The notes: generated by a model from the sequence alone, not told the origin. Counted from the stretch's first letter, positions 8,225 through 17,153 are shown. The stretch is DNA of 45,909 nt from UMGS1696 sp964558485 (GCA_964558485.1 CAZLED010000009.1:1-45909); one strand, 5' to 3'. Program-made: numbers and translations.

Positions 8225-8757
8225 ACGGTGGAGTTGGATATATCATTGCACAAATATTCGGCGTATTGGCGGTAGCGGTGTCCTGCGTGATCTTCCTGGG
8301 CCGCAAGAGACAGCATATCCTCATTGCCAAATTCACGGCAGACGTGCTGTGGTTCGTACATTATTTTCTCATCGGCGCCTACTCTGGTGCAGCGCTGAAC
8401 GTGCTGGCCATCGGACGGGAAAGTGTGTTCTATAACAAGGGAAAGAAGTGGGCATCGAATATCCTGTGGCTGTGGCTGTTCCTGGCTTTGACCATCGGCT
8501 CCTGCCTGCTCACCTGGGAAGGTCCCATCAGTCTCTTACCCATGCTGGGTTCCTGCTCGGCGGTGGTCAGCTTCTGGTGTACCAAGCCCATCCACATCCG
8601 GCTCATGGCGATCCCGGCACAGGTGCTGTGGCTGATCTACGGCACGGTGCACTTCAGTCTGCCCAGCTTCATCTGCAACACCTTTGCCCTGGTCACCATC
8701 GCCATCGGTCTGTACCAGGACGTGAAGGAAATGAAAAAGAATAAAGAAGAAAAATGA
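8221..8757 (+). CDS. YgjV-like inner membrane protein
   Basis: The 178-residue protein has five or six hydrophobic helices and resembles the YgjV family (Imp-YgjV). Typical features are an N-terminal helix IIAQIFGVLAVAVSCVIFLG followed by KRQHIL, a helix with WFVHYFLIGAYSGAALNVL, and a C-terminal LWLIYGTVHFSLPSF segment before a lysine-rich tail. The function of the family is not known. It starts at the ATG overlapping the stop of the upstream oxidoreductase, so its expression depends on that gene. An A/T-flanked hairpin terminator follows directly. There is no sign of truncation. Confidence 0.8.
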   Translation: MNGGVGYIIAQIFGVLAVAVSCVIFLGRKRQHILIAKFTADVLWFVHYFLIGAYSGAALNVLAIGRESVFYNKGKKWASNILWLWLFLALTIGSCLLTWEGPISLLPMLGSCSAVVSFWCTKPIHIRLMAIPAQVLWLIYGTVHFSLPSFICNTFALVTIAIGLYQDVKEMKKNKEEK

Positions 8758-8762
8758 ATCGG

Positions 8763-8803
8763 AAAAAAAGAATATCGCAGCTTTGCTACGGTATTCTTTT
8801 TTT
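8763..8803. terminator. Terminator after the YgjV-like gene
   Basis: AAAAAAAGAATA pairs with TATTCTTTTTTT around CGCAGCTTTGCTACGG, ending in seven T. The symmetry allows use in either direction. Confidence 0.85.
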
Positions 8804-8853
8804 ATAAAAAATCGAAACGATGCACCATCCCAAACCGGCTATGTACAAACCAC

Positions 8854-8920
8854 AATTTCGAACTCAAATTTAAAATGCGAAGCATTTTATTCCACAATTT
8901 TTCATTCTTCATTCTTCACT
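8854..8920. repeat. AT-rich intergenic repeat-like segment with small hairpin
   Basis: This noncoding stretch contains a perfect hairpin AAAATGC-gaa-GCATTTT at 8872-8888 and then ATTCCACAATTTTTCATTC with tandem TTCATTC units. A diverged, inverted relative lies at 33541-33600. It looks like a dispersed intergenic element; copy number cannot be judged from one window. Confidence 0.4.
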
Positions 8921-8923
8921 AAC

Positions 8924-8964
8924 AAAAAAGGGTGCGACCACAAATGCAGTCTGCACCCTTTTTT
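8924..8964 (-). terminator. Terminator of gdhA
   Basis: AAAAAAGGGTGC pairs perfectly with GCACCCTTTTTT around a 17-nt loop. It lies 27 bp after the gdhA stop on the minus strand and is symmetric. Confidence 0.9.
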
Positions 8965-8991
8965 ATAAGAAAGTATTTTGAGATCCGCAAA

Positions 8992-10347
8992 TCAGTATGC
9001 GATACCCTGTGCCAGCATAGCGTCAGCAACCTTCAGGAAACCAGCGATGTTCGCACCGGCAACCAGGTCACCTTCCATGCCATATTCCTTGGCAGCAGCA
9101 ACGGAGCTGTCGTAGATGTTCTTCATGATGTCCTTCAGCTTGGCATCTACTTCTTCAGCAGACCAGCTGTACCGCATGGAGTTCTGGCTCATTTCCAGAC
9201 CGGATACGGCAACACCACCGGCGTTTACAGCCTTGGAAGGAGCAACTACCACGCCGCTCTGCTTCAGGTAAGCAACAGCTTCGTTGGTGGTGGGCATATT
9301 GGCAACTTCTACGTAGTACTTCAGACCGTTGGCGACCATCAGCTTCGCGTCTTCCAGACCCACTTCGTTCTGGGTAGCGCAGGGCATCATGATGTCCACC
9401 TTTTCGCCCCAGGGCTTCTTACCGGCAAAGAACGGAACGCCGAACTTGTCTGCGTAGTCCTGTACACGGTTCCGGCAGGAAGCACGCATTTCCAGCATAT
9501 AAGCGATCTTTTCAGGAGTGCTTACGCCGTCCTTGTCGTAGATGTAGCCGTCGGGACCGGAGATGGTAACGACCTTACCACCCAGCTCGGTGATCTTCTG
9601 TACGGTACCCCAAGCCACGTTGCCGAAGCCGGATACAGCAAAGGTCTTGCCCTTGACATCTTCACCAAAGGAAGCCAGCATATTCTGTACATAGTATACA
9701 GCACCGAAACCGGTAGCTTCGGGACGGATACGAGAACCGCCGTAGGAGAAGCCCTTACCGGTCAGCACGCCGGTGAATTCGTTGCGCAGTCTCTTGTACT
9801 GGCCGAACAGGTAACCAACTTCACGAGCACCAACACCGATATCCCCAGCCGGAACGTCGGTATCTGCACCGATGTGCTTAGCCAGCTCGGTCATGAAGCT
9901 CTGGCAGAAACGCATCACTTCGCCGTCGCTCTTGCCAGCAGGATCGAAGTCGGAACCACCTTTACCGCCACCCATGGGCAGCCCGGTCAGAGAGTTCTTG
10001 AAGGTCTGTTCGAAGCCCAGGAACTTCATGATGGAAGCGTTTACGGAAGGATGGAACCGCAGACCTCCCTTGTAAGGACCGATCGCAGAGTTGAACTGTA
10101 CACGATAGCCACGGTTGACCTGTACTTCGCCGTTGTCGTCTACCCAAGCCACACGGAAGGAGATCTGTCTTTCCGGCTCAACCATTCTTTCAAAGATACC
10201 AGCCTTTACCAGGTCGGGACGCTTTTCCACAACGGGTTCCAGAGATTCGAAAACTTCTTCAACGGTCTGCAGGAATTCGGGTTCGCCGGGATTTCTCTTG
10301 CAGGTCTTTTCGTACACACTGATGAGATAAGGATTCTTAAGTGCCAT
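8992..10347 (-). CDS. gdhA: NADP-type glutamate dehydrogenase
   Basis: The 451-residue enzyme joins ammonium and 2-oxoglutarate to make glutamate, or the reverse. Substrate-site and catalytic motifs are present: GPYKGGLRFHPSVN, LTGLPMGGGKGGSDFDPAGK (the catalytic Lys is in GGGKGG) and ADTDVPAGDIGVG. The dinucleotide domain shows SGFGNVAWGT. ATQNEVG and NAGGVAVSGLEMSQN are also typical of the hexameric S50-I class. The length is normal. The start has a strong AGGAGG site. It has its own promoter and terminator, so it is a single-gene unit. It is the main ammonium assimilation enzyme visible in the window. Confidence 0.98.
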   Translation of the reverse strand: MALKNPYLISVYEKTCKRNPGEPEFLQTVEEVFESLEPVVEKRPDLVKAGIFERMVEPERQISFRVAWVDDNGEVQVNRGYRVQFNSAIGPYKGGLRFHPSVNASIMKFLGFEQTFKNSLTGLPMGGGKGGSDFDPAGKSDGEVMRFCQSFMTELAKHIGADTDVPAGDIGVGAREVGYLFGQYKRLRNEFTGVLTGKGFSYGGSRIRPEATGFGAVYYVQNMLASFGEDVKGKTFAVSGFGNVAWGTVQKITELGGKVVTISGPDGYIYDKDGVSTPEKIAYMLEMRASCRNRVQDYADKFGVPFFAGKKPWGEKVDIMMPCATQNEVGLEDAKLMVANGLKYYVEVANMPTTNEAVAYLKQSGVVVAPSKAVNAGGVAVSGLEMSQNSMRYSWSAEEVDAKLKDIMKNIYDSSVAAAKEYGMEGDLVAGANIAGFLKVADAMLAQGIAY

Positions 10348-10407
10348 AGTGGCCTCCTGATCGTCGGAAAATTTTCACCCACGGCTTTCATGGATGATTA
10401 CGGTATA

Positions 10408-10436
10408 ATTATACACCGTATCTCGCCATTTTGCAA
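10408..10436 (-). promoter_or_regulatory. Sigma-A-type promoter of gdhA
   Basis: On the minus strand TTGCAA (10436-10431) and TATAAT (10413-10408) are 17 bp apart. The -10 lies within an imperfect dyad, ACGGTATAATTATACACCGT, which could bind a regulator. Confidence 0.8.
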
Positions 10437-10592
10437 GGTTTTTCCGGCAAAAATCCATGGTGGATGCAGAAAAATCTGCTTTCCTCTCCGGTGGATTTTT
10501 TGTGAATATTTCCATTATGTTGGCATGCGTATGGTAATATGCACAAGAGATACAGCGTTGAAAGCATACGGTTTTTGTAGGAATAAAGAGAC
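10437..10592. other. Noncoding stretch between gdhA promoter and fucI terminator
   Basis: About 155 bp of A/T-richer sequence with no convincing frame, no ribosome site and no strong hairpin. Nothing further is seen in it. Confidence 0.5.
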
Positions 10593-10635
10593 AAAAGAAG
10601 CAGCCCGGCGAACCGTGATCCACCGAGCTGCTTCT
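10593..10635 (-). terminator. Terminator of fucI
   Basis: AGAAGCAGC and GCTGCTTCT pair around a GC-rich loop; on the minus strand they are followed by TTTTGTCTCTTT. It begins 25 bp after the fucI stop. Confidence 0.8.
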
Positions 10636-10660
10636 CATTTTTGATTTCTGACGTCTGACC

Positions 10661-12475
10661 TTACTTGGTCACTCTCTTGTACTGCGGGCCGTAGTTGGCG
10701 CAGGCTCTGTAGTCCGCACCTTCCTTGTCCATGCCGAATGCGTTCCATGCAGCGGGACGGAAGATGTCTTCGGTGGGAACGTTGTGCATAGCCACCGGGA
10801 TCCGCAGGATGGAGCACAGGGTGATCAGGTCGGCGCCGATGTGGCCGTAGCTGATGGCACCGTGGTTGGCACCCCAGTTGTTCATTACATCGTAAGCGGT
10901 CTTGAAGGGGCTGCCTTCCTTGCCATCGCAGCGAGGAGCGAACCAGGTGCAGGGCCAGGTGTAGTCCGTTCTCTTCCACAGGGTGTCGGTCACTTCGTCA
11001 GGCAGACGTACAGACCAACCTTCGGCGATCTGCAGCACCGGACCCAGACCCTCTACCAGGTTCAGACGGATCATGGTGCAGGGCATTTCTGCCTTGGTCA
11101 CGAAACGAGAGGAATATCCGCCGCCACGGAAGTAGCCCAGGTCAGCGAAGTTCCAGGTGGTGTTTGCCATGATGGCCTTCTGGTCAGCTTCGGTAACATT
11201 GTACCATTCCTTCATTACGGGAGCACCGTTTTCGTCTCTGGCTTCGCCGTTGGCATCCAGGCAGCAGGCACCGGAGTTGATCAGGTGGATAAAGCCGCCG
11301 TTTTCCTTGGCAACGCCTTCCACATCGTAGCCGGACGCTCTCTTGACAGCTTCCGGGCTCCAGTAGGTACGCACGTCGGCGAACATCTGGGCACGGTTGG
11401 TCAGCAGCTTCATGAACAGCATACCCAGACCGTTGAGCACGTCGTTTTCGGTAGCCAGGATGTAGGGCTCTCTTGCGCCGTTCCAGTCAAAAGAGGTATT
11501 CAGCATAGCTTCCGGGAAGTCGCAGTTGGGATAGAAGTCGGTCCACTGTCTCTGCCCCTGGAAACCAGCGGCGATGGCATTGTGGCCCACCATTTCTTCT
11601 TCGCAGCCGGCAGGCAGGTTGGGATTGCCGTTCATCAGGTCCTTGATGATGACCATCATCTTGACCACGAATTCCCACTGTGCATCCTTTTCTTCTCTGG
11701 ACTTCTGCATATCTTCGGGGTTCTTGTCGAAGCCTTCGATGCAGTTTTCCTTGACCCATGCCATAGCCTTTTCGAATTCGGCCTTGTCATAGATCTCCTC
11801 GGTCATACGACGGATCAGTTCCACTTCGTCCACGGATTCTACCCGCATACCCAGGTATTCTTCGATGAAGCGAGAGTCGATGATGGAGCCGCCGATACCC
11901 ATGGTGATGGAACCGATCTGCAGGTAGCTCTTGCCACGCATGGTAGCCGCAGCCACAGCCGCACGAGCGAACCGCAGGATCTTTTCCTGTACGTCCGCCG
12001 GCATATCGGTCACTTCGTCCAGGTTCTGTACGTCGTGGCCATAGATGCCAAAGGCCGGCAGACCCTTCTGTGCGTGGGTCGCCAGAACGGATGCCAGGTA
12101 TACAGCGCCGGGTCTTTCGGTACCATTGAAGCCCCATACAGCCTTGATGGTGTTGGGATCTGCGTCCATGGTCTCGGAACCGTAGCACCAGCAGGGGGTA
12201 ACGGTCAGGGTGATGTCTACGCCGGCCTTCTTGAACTTGTCAGCGCAGGCAGCCGCTTCTGCTACACGGCCGATGGTGGTGTCGGCGATGATGACTTCAA
12301 CAGGTTCGCCATTGGAATACTTAACGTTTTCGGTGATCAGCTTCTGTGCCGCCTTGGCCATAGCCATGGTCTGGTCTTCCAGGGATTCTCTCACCTTCAG
12401 GGGACCTCTACGGCCATCGATGGTAGGACGGATCCCGATCACAGGATAGCTGCCGATCAGTCTGGATTCTGCCAT
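10661..12475 (-). CDS. fucI: L-fucose isomerase
   Basis: The 604-residue protein interconverts L-fucose and L-fuculose, the first step of L-fucose catabolism; some members also accept D-arabinose. Length and layout match FucI (about 590 residues). The N-terminal block IGIRPTIDGRRGPLKVRESL, the middle block YLQIGSITMGIGGSIIDSRF and the C-terminal block with YFRGGGYSSRFVTKAEMPCT are characteristic. The metal-binding acidic region includes the QGQRQWTDFYPN neighbourhood. The start has AAAGGAAGT upstream. There is no fuculokinase, aldolase or transporter next to it, so the rest of the pathway must be elsewhere. It has its own promoter with TTGCAA and TATACT boxes and its own terminator. Confidence 0.96.
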   Translation of the reverse strand: MAESRLIGSYPVIGIRPTIDGRRGPLKVRESLEDQTMAMAKAAQKLITENVKYSNGEPVEVIIADTTIGRVAEAAACADKFKKAGVDITLTVTPCWCYGSETMDADPNTIKAVWGFNGTERPGAVYLASVLATHAQKGLPAFGIYGHDVQNLDEVTDMPADVQEKILRFARAAVAAATMRGKSYLQIGSITMGIGGSIIDSRFIEEYLGMRVESVDEVELIRRMTEEIYDKAEFEKAMAWVKENCIEGFDKNPEDMQKSREEKDAQWEFVVKMMVIIKDLMNGNPNLPAGCEEEMVGHNAIAAGFQGQRQWTDFYPNCDFPEAMLNTSFDWNGAREPYILATENDVLNGLGMLFMKLLTNRAQMFADVRTYWSPEAVKRASGYDVEGVAKENGGFIHLINSGACCLDANGEARDENGAPVMKEWYNVTEADQKAIMANTTWNFADLGYFRGGGYSSRFVTKAEMPCTMIRLNLVEGLGPVLQIAEGWSVRLPDEVTDTLWKRTDYTWPCTWFAPRCDGKEGSPFKTAYDVMNNWGANHGAISYGHIGADLITLCSILRIPVAMHNVPTEDIFRPAAWNAFGMDKEGADYRACANYGPQYKRVTK

Positions 12476-12581
12476 ATTGTGTACTTCCTTTCTCTTTACG
12501 AGGAAAATATGTTTATGATATCATTGCCGTTTGCACGTGGGTCCACCAAAGGGCACCAGGCTCTGCAAACCGCTTGTACAT

Positions 12582-12610
12582 AGTATACCATGCATTCGGC
12601 AAAATTGCAA
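12582..12610 (-). promoter_or_regulatory. Sigma-A-type promoter of fucI
   Basis: On the minus strand TTGCAA (12610-12605) and TATACT (12587-12582) are 17 bp apart with an extended TGG before the -10. The sequence just after the -10 (ATGTACAAGC) resembles half of the dyad upstream of uvrC. Confidence 0.75.
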
Positions 12611-12656
12611 TGTAGTTTTCAAAAATTCACGGAGAAGAAGTGAAAAATTTGCTTTT

Positions 12657-13409
12657 TCAGCAGCAAGAGGCGCCTGTCGATCCATGGGAGGTGTGGATCA
12701 GCAGCGGAGCTGTGACCAAAAACGGCTGCAGCGTGGGCAGCTCCGGCGGCAGCGTGACGCCATAGGCCAGGTGACCGGTCTCCTGGGCGTACCAGCGTGG
12801 GATGGACAAAAAGGCAGGTCCTGCAGTGGCGGATTCTGCACTGCCTGAAAGGAGCCGGGACAACAGGTGATCGACGGGCACATGGGTCGTGGTCGGATAC
12901 AGCCGGGGACCCACAGCCGCAGGTTCGCTTTGCCGGAAGACGCAGAACAGCGCCGGTTCCGTGTAGGTGAGGAATTGCCGCAGAGCCGAAGCCTCCGGTG
13001 CTTTTTCCGGGACCGGTATGCCCGATTTCGTAAAGCAGTCCGGCAGAAATACGCCAAGACCGTTGGTCAAGGGCGCCGATCCATCGGGACACAGAAAGGG
13101 ACAGATGTACAGTCGCCGGTGCTGCAGCAGGGTGGGCAAATGGATCCGGTGTAGTGTGGCGTTCCTGGCAAGTAGCGACGGCAGAGAAAAGGCAAAGTGC
13201 AATAGCAGCGCAGCCGTGGGCAGATCGGCACCGGCATAGACGATGGCAGGAGCATGGCGCGCACCGATGGAGATGGCATAGATGCTTTTGCCGTTTGTCG
13301 AGGCGCCAAGGATCTGGATGGTGTAGGGGTCACCCAGGGACCAGAGCAGCTCTGTGGCTTCTTCGTAGGAGCAGGGCTTGCGATAGGAGAGGGCAGCTTT
13401 TGGGGACAT
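12657..13409 (-). CDS. Degenerate M14 carboxypeptidase-like protein
   Basis: This 250-residue protein has the order of elements seen at the start of M14 zinc carboxypeptidases: an N-terminal YEEAT helix, ILGASTNGKSIYAISIG (family: GKS/GRDIYAL-IG), APAIVYAGADLPTAALLLHF where the family has a GxHxxE zinc motif, and LYICPFLCPDGSAP where the family has PxxNPDG. The zinc ligands His and Glu are missing, so it is probably not a working metallopeptidase. The length is shorter than most M14 enzymes and the C-terminus ends in SCC. A GTG at 13415 also fits the frame, but the ATG at 13409 is better placed after GGAGG. It has no operon partner. The family call is an inference from motifs. Confidence 0.5.
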   Translation of the reverse strand: MSPKAALSYRKPCSYEEATELLWSLGDPYTIQILGASTNGKSIYAISIGARHAPAIVYAGADLPTAALLLHFAFSLPSLLARNATLHRIHLPTLLQHRRLYICPFLCPDGSAPLTNGLGVFLPDCFTKSGIPVPEKAPEASALRQFLTYTEPALFCVFRQSEPAAVGPRLYPTTTHVPVDHLLSRLLSGSAESATAGPAFLSIPRWYAQETGHLAYGVTLPPELPTLQPFLVTAPLLIHTSHGSTGASCC

Positions 13410-13509
13410 GGACACCTCCGAAAAGGATATTTTGGGATACGCTATGCATTGGCTGGTAAAAATATACCGAACACAGCCGGAGAAGTGGAAAATTTCGTTG
13501 AAAAATCTC

Positions 13510-13538
13510 TTGACAAACCGGAGACAGAAGGGTATAAT
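13510..13538 (+). promoter_or_regulatory. Sigma-A-type promoter of the T-box/ileS transcript
   Basis: TTGACA at 13510-13515 and TATAAT at 13533-13538 are separated by 17 bp, both perfect consensus boxes. Confidence 0.9.
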
Positions 13539-13554
13539 AGTATTGATATAAAAA

Positions 13555-13800
13555 AAGCAATGCGGAAAAGAGTACCTGTTTGCAGAACACCAAAAGCGAG
13601 TCGGGGATGGTGAAAGCCCGGTAGGTGGAAAACAGGGAAGATCACTTCCGGGAAGATTCCTTCCACGCTGCCGGATGAGCGGATGGGTATGCCGTTAGTC
13701 TGTGCCGGTTCTCCGCCGTTATCGGGAGAGCATATGTTGGTATGCATGGGTGGTATAGCGAGGTTTTGTCTTCGTCCGGTGCTGGGCGAGGGCTTTTTTG
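13555..13800 (+). promoter_or_regulatory. T-box riboswitch controlling ileS (Ile specifier)
   Basis: The leader has the parts of a tRNA-sensing T-box. A stem I region lies near the start, with AGCGAGTCGGGGATGGTG and a GAAG-ATC-ACTTCC segment whose ATC can act as the Ile specifier codon. The T-box bulge GGGTGGTATAGCG is at 13748-13760. It is followed by a terminator hairpin (TTCGTCC/GGGCGAG) with a T-run ending near 13799. Uncharged tRNA-Ile is expected to pair with the specifier and T-box and permit read-through into ileS. Exact stem borders were not computed. Confidence 0.88.
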
Positions 13801-13991
13801 TTTTCAGGCGCATTGGTTCTCACACCTGCCATACGGCTCACGTGTCGGTGCTGGGATTGTGTACACGACTGGCAGACGAAAGCCATTGACGGATGCGTCC
13901 CATGCAGAAGCCATTTGTATGCACATACGATATGTTGTTACCCTTCTCATAAGATCGATAAAATTAACAGATACCATAGAAAGGAACTATC
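13801..13991 (+). other. Extra leader between T-box terminator and ileS
   Basis: This 191-nt stretch after the T-box terminator has no gene. It contains CTGCCA and TGGCAG, about 45 nt apart, that could close a stem-loop, and ends in the AAAGGAAC ribosome site of ileS. Most T-box genes begin closer to the terminator. Confidence 0.45.
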
Positions 13992-16900
13992 ATGTACAAG
14001 AAAGTTTCAACGAACATGAACTTCGTGGACAGAGAGCGGGAGACCTTGAAGTTCTGGCAGGAAAACAAGATCTTCGAAAAGCAGCTCTCCGAAAGCGAAG
14101 GCAGACCTACCTACACCTTTTACGATGGTCCGCCGACTGCCAACGGGAAGCCCCACATTGGCCACGTGCTGACCCGTGTCATCAAGGATATGATCCCCCG
14201 GTACCACTGGATGAAGGGCATGGACGTGCCGAGAAAGGCCGGTTGGGACACCCACGGTCTGCCGGTGGAGATCGAAGTGGAAAAGAAGCTGGGTCTGGAC
14301 GGCAAGGAGCAGATCGAACAGTACGGCCTGGAGCCCTTTATCAAGCAGTGTAAGGAATCCGTTTGGAAGTACAAGGGTATGTGGGAGGACTTCTCCGGCA
14401 CCGTTGGCTTCTGGGCCGATATGGAAAAGCCCTACGTCACCTACGACAACAACTTCATCGAATCCGAATGGTGGGCACTGAAGGAGATCTGGAACAAGGG
14501 TCTGCTCTACAAGGGCTTCAAGATCGTGCCCTATTGCCCTCGCTGCGGTACCCCGCTGTCCGCACAGGAAGTGGCACAGGGCTATAAGACCGTCAAGGAA
14601 CGCTCTGCCATCGTCCGCTTCAAGGTGGTTGGCGAAGACGCATACTTCCTGGCTTGGACCACCACCCCCTGGACGCTGCCCTCCAACGTGGCACTGTGCG
14701 TGAACCCCGACGACACCTACTGCAAGGTCAAAGCTGCCGATGGGTACACCTACTACATGGCTGAGGCACTGCTGGACAATGTGCTGGGCAAGCTGAAGAC
14801 CGAGGATGCACCTGCCTACACGGTACTGGAAACCTACAAGGGCTCTGATCTGGAATATAAGGCATACGAACCCCTCTTTGCCTGCGCCGGTGAAGCTGCC
14901 GAAAAGCAGAAGAAAAAGGGTCACTATGTCACCTGCGATTCCTACGTTACCATGAGCGATGGTACCGGTATCGTCCATATCGCACCGGCCTTTGGTGAAG
15001 ACGACGCCAAGGTGGGTCGGAAGTATGACCTGCCCTTCGTACAGTTCGTGGACGGCGCCGGTAACCTGACTGCCGAAACGCCCTATGCCGGTGTGTTCGT
15101 GAAGAAGGCCGATCCGCTGGTGCTGACCGACCTGGATAAGGAAGGCAAGCTGTTCGATGCCCCCAAGTTCGAACACGAATATCCCCACTGCTGGCGTTGT
15201 GACACACCTCTGATCTACTACGCAAGAGAATCCTGGTACATCAAGATGACCGATGTCCGGGACGATCTGGTGAAGAACAACAACACCGTCAACTGGATCC
15301 CCGAATCCATTGGGAAGGGTCGGTTTGGCGACTGGCTGGAAAACGTACAGGACTGGGCCATCTCCCGGAACCGGTACTGGGGCACGCCTCTCAACATCTG
15401 GGAATGCGCCTGCGGCCACAGACATTCCGTTGGTTCCATTGCCGAGCTGAAGGAAATGTCCGACAACTGCCCGGACGACATCGAGCTGCACCGTCCCTAC
15501 ATCGACGCCGTTACCCTGAAGTGCCCGGAATGCGGCGGCGAAATGCACCGTGTACCGGAGGTGATCGACTGCTGGTTCGACTCCGGCTCCATGCCCTTTG
15601 CCCAGCATCACTATCCCTTCGAGAACGAAGACCTGTTCAAGGCACAGTTCCCGGCTGACTTTATCTCCGAGGCCGTGGACCAGACCAGAGGTTGGTTCTA
15701 TTCGCTGATGGCCATCTCCACCCTGCTGTTCGGCTGCGCACCCTATAAGAACGTCATCGTGCTGGGTCACGTGCAGGACGAAAACGGGCAGAAGATGTCT
15801 AAGTCCAAGGGCAATGCGGTGGATCCCTTTGACGCTCTGAATACATATGGTGCCGATGCCATCCGCTGGTATTTCTACACCAACTCTGCACCGTGGCTGC
15901 CCTCTCGTTTCAGTGGCAAGGCCGTGGTGGAAGGACAGAGAAAGTTCCTGGGCACCCTGTGGAATACCTACGCCTTCTACGTGCTGTATGCGGACATCGA
16001 CCAGTTCGATCCCACGAAATACGTGCTGGACGATTGTGCCCTGACCGTCATGGACAAGTACATCCTGTCCGTGCTGAATACCACCGTAGCCGAGGTAGAC
16101 GACAACCTGTCCAACTATCGGATCCCCGAAGCGGCCCGTGCGCTGAATACCTTTGTGGATGAGCTGTCCAATTGGTACGTGCGCCGCTGCCGGGAACGGT
16201 ACTGGGTACAGGGTATGCCCGAGGACAAGATCGCTGCCTACATGACCCTGTATACCGCTCTTGTGACCATCTGCAAGACAGCCGCTCCCATGATCCCCTT
16301 CATGGCAGACGACATCTATCGCAACCTGGTTTGCTCCGTGGATGCATCTGCACCGGAATCTGTACACCTGTGCTCTTTCCCCACGGTGGAAAAGAAGTGG
16401 ATCGATCCCGAGCTGGAAGAAAATATGCAGTTCGTGGTGGACGTAGTGGTCATGGGTCGTGCCGCAAGAAACGGCTCCAACCGGAAGACCCGTCAGCCCC
16501 TGGCCGCCATGTACATCAAGGCCGACCGGACGGTACCGGAATTCTACCAGCAGATCATTGCCGAAGAGCTGAACGTGAAGCAGGTGGCCTTCGTGGACGA
16601 TGTGTCTGCCTTCTCCTCCTACAGCTTCAAGCCCCAGTTGCGCACCATTGGGCCCAAGTACGGTAAGCTGCTGGGTCAGATCCGTGGCGCCCTGTCTGCC
16701 GATACCCTGGACGGCAACAAGGCTATGGCAGAGCTGAAGGAGACCGGCGCCCTGCACTTTACCTTTGGCGATGAGGCCGTCGAGCTGACCGAAGCAGACC
16801 TGCTCATCGATGTCCAGCAGAAGCCGGGCTACTTCTCCATGGCAGAAGGGAACATCACCATCGCCCTGGATACCAACCTGACCGACGAGCTGATCGCCGA

Positions 16901-17153
16901 AGGGTTCGTCCGGGAAGTGATCTCCAAGCTGCAGACCATGCGGAAGGAAGCAGACTTCGTGGTGACCGACCATATCCATGTGACCATCGCCGCCTCTGCC
17001 GAGCTGCAAAAGATCCTTAGTGCCGGTATGGACGAGATCACCGCTACGGTGCTTGCCGATTCCGTGACCTTTGGGGACGCTGCTGCGGATAGCTACGCCA
17101 AGGATTGGGACATCAACGGCGAGAACGTGACCATGTCCGTAAGAAGAGTATAA
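13992..17153 (+). CDS. ileS: Isoleucyl-tRNA synthetase, eukaryote-like (IleS2) type
   Basis: The 1053-residue class I synthetase attaches isoleucine to tRNA-Ile. The class I motifs are HIGH in GKPHIGHVLTRVIKD and KMSKSKGN in the C-terminal part of the catalytic domain. The N-terminal FYDGPPTANGKPHIGH, WDTHGLPVEIEVEK and the editing-domain AWTTTPWTLPSN are all present. The greater length and the YTFYDGPPTANG form point to the IleS2 branch, which is often less sensitive to mupirocin; that property is inferred from the family. A zinc-type cysteine pair is visible as YCPRCGTP. The start follows AAAGGAAC. The gene is governed by the upstream T-box and ends at its own terminator. Confidence 0.97.
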   Translation: MYKKVSTNMNFVDRERETLKFWQENKIFEKQLSESEGRPTYTFYDGPPTANGKPHIGHVLTRVIKDMIPRYHWMKGMDVPRKAGWDTHGLPVEIEVEKKLGLDGKEQIEQYGLEPFIKQCKESVWKYKGMWEDFSGTVGFWADMEKPYVTYDNNFIESEWWALKEIWNKGLLYKGFKIVPYCPRCGTPLSAQEVAQGYKTVKERSAIVRFKVVGEDAYFLAWTTTPWTLPSNVALCVNPDDTYCKVKAADGYTYYMAEALLDNVLGKLKTEDAPAYTVLETYKGSDLEYKAYEPLFACAGEAAEKQKKKGHYVTCDSYVTMSDGTGIVHIAPAFGEDDAKVGRKYDLPFVQFVDGAGNLTAETPYAGVFVKKADPLVLTDLDKEGKLFDAPKFEHEYPHCWRCDTPLIYYARESWYIKMTDVRDDLVKNNNTVNWIPESIGKGRFGDWLENVQDWAISRNRYWGTPLNIWECACGHRHSVGSIAELKEMSDNCPDDIELHRPYIDAVTLKCPECGGEMHRVPEVIDCWFDSGSMPFAQHHYPFENEDLFKAQFPADFISEAVDQTRGWFYSLMAISTLLFGCAPYKNVIVLGHVQDENGQKMSKSKGNAVDPFDALNTYGADAIRWYFYTNSAPWLPSRFSGKAVVEGQRKFLGTLWNTYAFYVLYADIDQFDPTKYVLDDCALTVMDKYILSVLNTTVAEVDDNLSNYRIPEAARALNTFVDELSNWYVRRCRERYWVQGMPEDKIAAYMTLYTALVTICKTAAPMIPFMADDIYRNLVCSVDASAPESVHLCSFPTVEKKWIDPELEENMQFVVDVVVMGRAARNGSNRKTRQPLAAMYIKADRTVPEFYQQIIAEELNVKQVAFVDDVSAFSSYSFKPQLRTIGPKYGKLLGQIRGALSADTLDGNKAMAELKETGALHFTFGDEAVELTEADLLIDVQQKPGYFSMAEGNITIALDTNLTDELIAEGFVREVISKLQTMRKEADFVVTDHIHVTIAASAELQKILSAGMDEITATVLADSVTFGDAAADSYAKDWDINGENVTMSVRRV

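Noticed and set aside
8932..10644. 570-codon plus-strand frame across gdhA
   Set aside because: It runs through the gdhA terminator and promoter, and the opposite strand encodes a perfect glutamate dehydrogenase.
10784..12583. 599-codon plus-strand frame across fucI
   Set aside because: It is a shadow of fucI, with no start signal or family resemblance.
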